The notes under the pieces: generated by a model | Databases searched by the model: none | What the model saw: only the letters and a program-made list of their open reading frames with translations | Told to the model about the DNA's origin: nothing | In this document: piece by piece, positions 58,455-64,000 of the stretch | How the letters are laid out: the number at the start of each line of letters is the position of its first letter | How positions within the stretch are numbered: position 1 is the stretch's first letter | Source: Vibrio diazotrophicus | GTDB taxonomy: Bacteria > Pseudomonadota > Gammaproteobacteria > Enterobacterales > Vibrionaceae | Length of the DNA stretch: 64,000 nucleotides | Reading direction: 5' to 3' | NCBI RefSeq assembly: GCF_038452265.1 | Contig: NZ_CP151843.1 | Span: 1,302,001-1,366,000, forward strand | Made by a program: the position numbers and the translations under genes

Positions 58455-59930
58455 ATGTCTGCAATTGAATTAACACGCGAGAATACTCAAACTCTTGAAC
58501 GCAGCCTACTTGATGAAGTAATGGCCCAAACCCGGATGTCTCCTACTGAAGATGGATATGAAGTTGCTAAGAAAGGTATCGCTGTCTTCATTGAAAATTT
58601 AATTGGTTCAAATAAAGAGCAGGAACCGATTAATAAAGCTTTAGTCGACAAGATGCTTGTTGAGCTCGACAGAAAAATTAGTGCTCAAATGGATGAGGTA
58701 TTACATGATAAGTCATTTCAGCAGATGGAGTCAGCTTGGAGAGGGTTAAAACTGTTTATTGATAGAACTGATTTTCGTGAAAACAACAAAGTTGAGTTAT
58801 TACATGCAACGAAGGATGAGTTGCTGGAAGATTTTGAGTTTGCGCCAGAGACAACACAATCAGGTTTGTACAAACACGTATATTCGGCGGGGTATGGGCA
58901 GTTTGGTGGGGAACCTACAGGAGCGATTATTGGCAACTTTGCATTTACTCCCTCTACAAGTGACATAAAGTTGATGCAATATTTGGGGGCGTTAGGGGCA
59001 ATGTCTCATGCGCCTGTGATATCCAGTGTTGGCCCTGAGTTTTTCGGCATCGAATCCTTTGAAGAACTACCAAATATAAAAGATATCAAAGCTATATTTG
59101 AAAGCCCTCAATACACCAAATGGCGCGCATTACGAGAATCAGAAGATGCCCGCTATCTAGGGTTAACTGCACCTAGGTTTTTGCTACGAGTTCCTTACGA
59201 TGCAATTGACAACCCTATAAAGTCTTTTAATTACTCTGAGAATGTTAGTGAATCACATGAGCATTATCTTTGGGGGAACACAGCTTTTGCGTTTGCAACA
59301 CGCTTGACAGATAGCTTCGCCAAGTATCGTTGGTGCCCTAATATTATCGGCCCGCAAAGTGGTGGAACAGTAGAAGATTTACCTGTTCATGTATTCGAAT
59401 CAATGGGAGCTTTGCAGAGCAAAATACCTACCGAAGTATTGATAACCGATCGCAAGGAATTTGAACTGGCAGAAGAAGGATTCATAGCTCTTACGATGCG
59501 AAAGGGTAGCGACAATGCTGCATTTTTCTCTGCAAATTCAATCCAAAAGGCGAAAGTATTTCCTAATACTAAGGAAGGCCGAGAAGCCGAAACTAACTAT
59601 AAACTGGGTACTCAGCTTCCTTATATGATGATTATTAACCGTCTTGCCCATTACGTTAAAGTTTTACAAAGAGAGCAAATTGGTGCGTGGAAAGAGAGAC
59701 AGGATCTAGAGCGAGAGCTTAACTCATGGATCAAGCAGTATGTTGCCGATCAAGAAAATCCACCAGCAGATGTTCGTAGTCGCCGACCTTTAAGGGCCGC
59801 AAAAATTGAAGTTATGGACGTTGAAGGCAACCCTGGCTGGTACCAGGTAACACTATCTGTCCGTCCTCACTTCAAGTATATGGGGGCGAATTTTGAGCTG
59901 TCACTCGTTGGTCGTTTAGATCAGGCATAA
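58455..59930 (+). CDS. tssC: T6SS sheath large subunit TssC (VipB)
   Basis: This 491-residue sheath protein has the family core IGNFAFTPSTSDIKLMQYLGALGAMSHAPVISSVGPEFFGIESF and LTAPRFLLRVPYD. It also has HYLWGNTAFAFATRLTDSFAKYRWCPNIIGPQSGG and ends PHFKYMGANFELSLVGRLD. It packs with TssB into the sheath that contracts on firing. Length and sequence agree with VipB. tssE follows after 2 bp. Confidence 0.96.
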   Translation: MSAIELTRENTQTLERSLLDEVMAQTRMSPTEDGYEVAKKGIAVFIENLIGSNKEQEPINKALVDKMLVELDRKISAQMDEVLHDKSFQQMESAWRGLKLFIDRTDFRENNKVELLHATKDELLEDFEFAPETTQSGLYKHVYSAGYGQFGGEPTGAIIGNFAFTPSTSDIKLMQYLGALGAMSHAPVISSVGPEFFGIESFEELPNIKDIKAIFESPQYTKWRALRESEDARYLGLTAPRFLLRVPYDAIDNPIKSFNYSENVSESHEHYLWGNTAFAFATRLTDSFAKYRWCPNIIGPQSGGTVEDLPVHVFESMGALQSKIPTEVLITDRKEFELAEEGFIALTMRKGSDNAAFFSANSIQKAKVFPNTKEGREAETNYKLGTQLPYMMIINRLAHYVKVLQREQIGAWKERQDLERELNSWIKQYVADQENPPADVRSRRPLRAAKIEVMDVEGNPGWYQVTLSVRPHFKYMGANFELSLVGRLDQA

Positions 59931-59932
59931 CA

Positions 59933-60370
59933 ATGGTCTATTTATCAGCTGAAGAAAGCGTGTTTGGTGTTGGCTTCTTGGAGCGTTTAGAAGCCAATAC
60001 TAAACCAGTATCTTTTATTCAAGGCCCAGACGTAAATGATGTGGTTGAGTCTATCAAGCGTAATGTTGCGAACATTTTGAATTCGAGAGTAGGTGGATCT
60101 GAAAGTGCTCCATTACTTGGTCTAATCGATTTTAATGATGCGACTCTGGAATCAATGGATTTATCTGTACGTATTAAGTTGGCCATCCAACATTGTCTTG
60201 AGCGGTATGAGCCAAGATTAAAAAATATCTTAGTTATCGCAGATAAAGATATGTATAGCTCTATGACCCTTAGCTTTTCCATCACTGCCTCAATTAATAG
60301 CGCTGCTCTTCATGAAAAGATCCGTTTCAGTCTTTTATTAGACAGCAACAGAAAGTATCGAGTGTATTAA
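59933..60370 (+). CDS. tssE: T6SS baseplate component TssE (gp25-like)
   Basis: This 145-residue baseplate protein has a gp25/GPW fold. It opens MVYLSAEESVFGVGFLERLEANTK, with SIKRNVANILNSRVGGSESAPLLGLIDFNDA in the first half. It carries the conserved ILVIADKDMYSSMTLSFSITASIN, and RYEPRLKNILVIAD has the family EPRL-type motif. It sits under the tail tube. It is 2 bp after tssC and 5 bp before tssF. Confidence 0.9.
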   Translation: MVYLSAEESVFGVGFLERLEANTKPVSFIQGPDVNDVVESIKRNVANILNSRVGGSESAPLLGLIDFNDATLESMDLSVRIKLAIQHCLERYEPRLKNILVIADKDMYSSMTLSFSITASINSAALHEKIRFSLLLDSNRKYRVY

Positions 60371-60375
60371 TTCGT

Positions 60376-62148
60376 ATGAGTCAAGATAAATACTTTAGAG
60401 AAGAGCTTGCTTTTTTAAAAGATCAGGGAAAGGAATTTAGTGAGGTTTATCCTCAGTTATCTCGTTTCTTGCAAGGGCGAACTTTTGATCCAGATGTTGA
60501 GCGTCTATTGGAGGGCTTTGCATTTCTTACTGCTCGACTTAGGGAGAAGGTAGAAGACGAGTTTCCCGAATTTACTCATTCTGTAATCAATATGCTCTGG
60601 CCTAACTATCTACGACCACTTCCTAGTATGAGCATTGTAGCTTTTAATCCTGATAAAAGTCTCAGCAAGCAGCAGACAATATCAAAGGGTACTCAGTTAG
60701 ATAGTAAAGCTATATCTGGAGCTCAATGTCACTTTAGAACATGTCGAGATGTTGAGATATATCCTTTGAACTGTGCCGGAGTCAGTGTTGTACATTCTCG
60801 CGAAGAATCCACATTGAGAATAACGCTAAGAACAGACAATGACCTGTCGTTAAATGACTTTAACTTAGAACGCTTAAGGTTCTTTTTAGGTGGGAATCGA
60901 TATAGTTCTCAAATGTTGTATTTGTGGTTCAACCACCATTTAAAACAAATTGATGTTGAAGTGAATGGTTCAACTGTAGCTTTGTCTAGCAAAGCTATTT
61001 CTTGTGTTGGTTTTGGCCTTGATGATTCTCTACTTCCTTATCCGACAAATGTCTATGAAGGATACCGAATTCTTCAAGAGTATCTGTCATTCCCAGAAGC
61101 ATTTCATTTCTTTGATGTTTTAGAACTCAGTCATATTTCTAAGTTTAGTGATGTAATAAGAGAGTTCACACTGGTCTTTAACTTTTCAAAGACGCTTCCA
61201 AATGATGTTCAAATAAATAGTGAAAGCTTTAGACTTTACTGTGCTCCAATAATTAATTTGTTTTCACACGATGCAGACCCTATCTATCTTCATGGAAGAC
61301 AACCTGAATATCGTGTTATTCCTTCTACTCGCTTTCCTAAACATTATGAAGTGTTCAGCATTGATAGTGTTATCGGATGGCAAGACGGTGAAGGAGAGTT
61401 ACAAGGGGCTTGTACAGAGAAACGTATATATTCGTCGTTCGAGAGCTTTCAGCATGAAATAGAGCGAATAGCCGAACGTAAAGCGTTGTATTACCGCTCG
61501 AGGGTTCGTAATAGTATTAGAGGGGATGGTTTTGATTCATACATTTCTTTTATTAGAGGGGATGAAGTCCAATCTATTAATCTTGATGAAACGATCTCGG
61601 TAGCACTGACCTGCACAAACAGACTACTACCTATAGAACTAGGGATTGGGGATATCTGTGAAGCGACAGCGTCATCACCACCCTATGCGAGATTTCAAAA
61701 TATTACTGTCCCAACTCATCCTTTAAGACCCAATCTCGACGGCGGTTTATTGTGGACATTAATATCTAACTTATCACTAAACTATCTATCTTTATTATCA
61801 AAAGATGCACTTTGTTCTGTTTTGCGAGCCTATGATTTTCGTGCGTTAGTAGACCGGCAAGCTGAGCGAATCGCTCAGCAAAGGCTTAATGGCATTCAAA
61901 AGATAGACACCGTACCTATAGACAAGTTTTTTCAAGGGTTACCTGTTAGAGGCTTACGCTCGACACTCTACATGGATCAAACTGGTTTTGGTTCAGAAGG
62001 AGACCTGTACCTATTTGGTACTGTGTTAAGTCATTTCTTTGCGCTTTATGCAAGTATCAATTCGTTTCATGAATTGGAAATTATCAACATATCTAATCAA
62101 GAGAAATATACGTGGAACAGTCAAATCGGAATGCAGCCCCTGATTTAG
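60376..62148 (+). CDS. tssF: T6SS baseplate component TssF
   Basis: TssF forms the baseplate wedge with TssG, TssE and TssK. The 590-residue product opens KYFREELAFLKDQGKEFSEVYPQLSRFLQGRTFDPDVERLLEGFAFLTARLREKVEDEFPEFTHSVINMLWPNYLRPLPSM, the clear TssF signature. It also contains TLYMDQTGFGSEGDLYLFGTVLSHFFALYASINSF near the end. Length fits the family. The tssG start lies 37 bp inside its 3' end, so the two are translationally coupled. Confidence 0.94.
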   Translation: MSQDKYFREELAFLKDQGKEFSEVYPQLSRFLQGRTFDPDVERLLEGFAFLTARLREKVEDEFPEFTHSVINMLWPNYLRPLPSMSIVAFNPDKSLSKQQTISKGTQLDSKAISGAQCHFRTCRDVEIYPLNCAGVSVVHSREESTLRITLRTDNDLSLNDFNLERLRFFLGGNRYSSQMLYLWFNHHLKQIDVEVNGSTVALSSKAISCVGFGLDDSLLPYPTNVYEGYRILQEYLSFPEAFHFFDVLELSHISKFSDVIREFTLVFNFSKTLPNDVQINSESFRLYCAPIINLFSHDADPIYLHGRQPEYRVIPSTRFPKHYEVFSIDSVIGWQDGEGELQGACTEKRIYSSFESFQHEIERIAERKALYYRSRVRNSIRGDGFDSYISFIRGDEVQSINLDETISVALTCTNRLLPIELGIGDICEATASSPPYARFQNITVPTHPLRPNLDGGLLWTLISNLSLNYLSLLSKDALCSVLRAYDFRALVDRQAERIAQQRLNGIQKIDTVPIDKFFQGLPVRGLRSTLYMDQTGFGSEGDLYLFGTVLSHFFALYASINSFHELEIINISNQEKYTWNSQIGMQPLI

Positions 62149-63128
62149 AAATCAGAGAACAGCAGGTTCGAAACGACAACCTGCCAACAAACGTACATAT
62201 GTACAACTTTTATCAGCTAGTTGAACTGCTGAGAAAGATGATTAGTCGCGATATGGCATCGGATCATTGGGAACGTTATTGTCAGCTGATTTTTAGCGCC
62301 AATCCCAGTTTAGGTTTTGCGCCCGCAGACGTCGTGTCTTTGCAATCTATAAATAATGATCGATTAGTAATGAAGACAAATTTTTTCGGTTTGTCTGGTG
62401 CGCAGTCTCCATTACCTGGATTTATAACAGAACAGCTAGTCAACGAAGAAGTCTTTGGATTGAAGCAGTCATTTTTTGATTTCTTTAATAACAGACTGAT
62501 TAATTTGGTTTACCAAATTTGGCGGAAATATCGTTATTACGTCCGTTTCCAGCCGAACGCAGAAGATAATTTTTCTGCGCAATTACTCGCACTTGCTGGG
62601 TTGGGTGATGCTGGTTTACGCGGTGAAACACCTTTGAATTGGTGCAAAATGCTGGCTTACGTTGGCCCACTATCTGGCCGAAATCGTTCACCTCAAGTAG
62701 TAGCAGGCGTTATTGCTCACTATTTTGATTTGCCGAAAGTTGAAGTTTGTCAGTGGATAAAGCGAAAAGTTTATATAGATAGCCGCCAACAGTTCTCTCT
62801 TGGAAAACAAAGTGCTCATCTTGGTGTTGACACAGTCATCGGTGAATTTGCTATGGATTGCAAAAGCAAATTTATGCTCCGAATAAGCCAGTTGCCTCTT
62901 GAGCGATTTAGCCACTTTTTACCATCAGGAAAAGACTTCCCATCTATATGTAAGTTGGTTGACCTTCTACTACGAGAGCAGCTTTCTTATGACTTAGAAC
63001 TTGTTCTGGATGAGCGCTCCACCACCAATTTTTCTCTAATGGCAACCGACAATACTGCTATAGGGTGGACATCATTCTTGGGGGCTCCCAACCAAGAAAA
63101 AAAAGTGCTTATTCAGGTGAGGCAATGA
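62112..63128 (+). CDS. tssG: T6SS baseplate component TssG
   Basis: This 338-residue protein starts at a GTG (62112) overlapping tssF. It has the TssG core: YNFYQLVELLRKM, NPSLGFAPADVVSL, NFFGLSGAQSPLPGFITEQLVNEE and FFDFFNNRLINLVYQIWRKYRYYVRF. The C-terminal region ends in IGWTSFLGAPNQEKKVLIQVRQ. It joins two TssF copies in the wedge. The next gene starts one base before the stop codon ends. Confidence 0.93.
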   Translation: MEQSNRNAAPDLEIREQQVRNDNLPTNVHMYNFYQLVELLRKMISRDMASDHWERYCQLIFSANPSLGFAPADVVSLQSINNDRLVMKTNFFGLSGAQSPLPGFITEQLVNEEVFGLKQSFFDFFNNRLINLVYQIWRKYRYYVRFQPNAEDNFSAQLLALAGLGDAGLRGETPLNWCKMLAYVGPLSGRNRSPQVVAGVIAHYFDLPKVEVCQWIKRKVYIDSRQQFSLGKQSAHLGVDTVIGEFAMDCKSKFMLRISQLPLERFSHFLPSGKDFPSICKLVDLLLREQLSYDLELVLDERSTTNFSLMATDNTAIGWTSFLGAPNQEKKVLIQVRQ

Positions 63129-64000
63129 AAATGACTCGTTTGAATAAGCCTACATTAACGTTGTTAGTTACCAACACACAGCAACTTGAAGCGGGAAAGT
63201 CCGCACAGTTTTCTTGGTCAAATCATGGCGGGACAATCGGCTCTAGTACTTCAGACACTTGGTATTTACAAGATGGAGATGGGCAGGTTTTTGAGCAGCA
63301 CTGTGAAGTGTTATTTGTTGACAATGATTTTTGCATTAAAGACTTAAGTGGTGAAACTTACATTAATGGCTCACTAATGCCTGTTGGCAGAGGAAAATTA
63401 GTTCGTCTAAAACAGAAGGATGAAATTCAACTAGGAAATCTTTGTTTAAGGACATTGGTTGAGAAAAGTAAAAATGACGATGAGAGTGACCTTAGATTAG
63501 AAACTTTACTTCTTCTAGATAAAGAGCGACTTGTTTCGACTGAAACGCCTGTTTGGGGGCGAGAAGAACAACAGACTGTAAATATTCTTGACCCAATTAT
63601 TATATTGGAAGAGCAGGCAGCTAACCTAGTCAGTCAAGATATTACGGACCATGGAGTCTCAAACATTCAGAAATCGAGTTCTGTAGAGTGTCTCATCCCA
63701 AAAACTAACCATTTAAACCACAAGAAAACCTATTCCTTTCAGGCAAATAATGAGTTTGAAATTACGTCATCAATTATCTTAAAAAAAAACTCCCAAATAG
63801 ATTTTAAAAACGCATGGTATGCAGATTTTGAAGCTGAAAACCACACCACTCACGCAATCAGAGAAACAGAAGATCATTTATCTAAGGGCATAACAATGGA
63901 CGAGAAAGAATTAGATTTACTTGAGGAGGAAGTTGCAAAAAGCGTTTCACCAACACCCAGCAATCGATATGACGATGATCTGAGTGTGAGCCATTTAGTC
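63125..64000 (+). CDS. tagH: FHA-domain T6SS regulator (TagH/Fha), 3' partial
   Basis: The frame starts at the ATG at 63125, inside the last codon and stop of tssG (ATGA overlap), and stays open to the right edge (292 codons). After MKMTRLNKPTLTLLVTN, an FHA domain occupies about residues 15-115, with VDNDFCIKDLSGETYINGSLMPVGRGKLVRLKQKDEIQLGN. Its usual phosphothreonine-binding Arg-Ser motif is hard to place. The following part is poorly conserved and Asp/Glu-rich. FHA proteins of T6SS relay Ser/Thr phosphorylation or organise the membrane complex. Position after tssG is the same as in the V. cholerae main cluster as I recall it. Confidence 0.85.
   Translation, partial: MKMTRLNKPTLTLLVTNTQQLEAGKSAQFSWSNHGGTIGSSTSDTWYLQDGDGQVFEQHCEVLFVDNDFCIKDLSGETYINGSLMPVGRGKLVRLKQKDEIQLGNLCLRTLVEKSKNDDESDLRLETLLLLDKERLVSTETPVWGREEQQTVNILDPIIILEEQAANLVSQDITDHGVSNIQKSSSVECLIPKTNHLNHKKTYSFQANNEFEITSSIILKKNSQIDFKNAWYADFEAENHTTHAIRETEDHLSKGITMDEKELDLLEEEVAKSVSPTPSNRYDDDLSVSHLV

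Overview
The window looks like the replication-origin end of the second chromosome of a Vibrio. A 658-codon rctB initiator gene sits beside an iteron-rich origin (ori2). A parA2-parB2 partition operon lies on the other side, and at least five copies of the 13-bp palindrome TTTACANTGTAAA (parS2 type) are scattered through the first 21 kb. The neighbours (tmcA, a PotD-like binding protein, a YebC-family gene, a 3-hydroxyisobutyrate-dehydrogenase-like gene, a chemoreceptor) fit the usual Vibrio chromosome II context. The species cannot be fixed from the sequence alone. No rRNA, tRNA, CRISPR array or insertion sequence was seen.

Layout. 0-5 kb: the 3' part of a LapD-like c-di-GMP receptor gene, a LapB-type type I secretion ABC transporter, and a FapA/DUF342 protein. 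5-10 kb: a PAS-GGDEF-EAL phosphodiesterase, tmcA, and a polyamine-type binding protein. 10.4-15.8 kb: parB2, parA2, ori2, rctB. 16-23 kb: two small conserved-looking genes, a YebC paralogue, a beta-hydroxyacid dehydrogenase, and two chemoreceptors. 23.3-28.1 kb: cyoABCDE, a cytochrome bo-type ubiquinol oxidase with its heme O synthase, preceded by a perfect FNR-type palindrome. 28.1-35.2 kb: a frameshifted GNAT gene and a rearranged yhf operon (yhfZ, yhfY, php, yhfU, yhfT, yhfX, yhfW) of unknown pathway. This block is bounded by two nearly identical terminators. 35.2-38 kb: a LysR regulator divergent from an SbtA-like bicarbonate permease, then yibL. 38-48.4 kb: malT facing away from malP-malQ-glgB (maltodextrin and glycogen metabolism). 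48.4-56.1 kb: a START-domain protein, an acyltransferase, an AEC carrier, a ZntR-like regulator with an SO_0444-type metal permease, a TetR regulator with an alpha/beta hydrolase, and a DASS anion symporter. 56.4 kb to the end: the start of a type VI secretion cluster in the order PAAR, Sel1-like protein, tssB, tssC, tssE, tssF, tssG, FHA protein. This is the order I recall for the V. cholerae main cluster, and it is preceded by a good sigma-54 promoter match.

How it works together: RctB, its iterons, Dam (GATC) sites, a DnaA box and an ATCA-repeat opening region form the replication control module. ParA2, ParB2 and parS2 form the segregation module. The rest is mainly metabolic, sensory and secretion cargo. 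The less explained parts are the yhf operon with a 40-bp palindrome across its first start codon, two iterons downstream of rctB, and several operator-like palindromes that predict specific regulation (ZntR-like, TetR, FNR, sigma-54).
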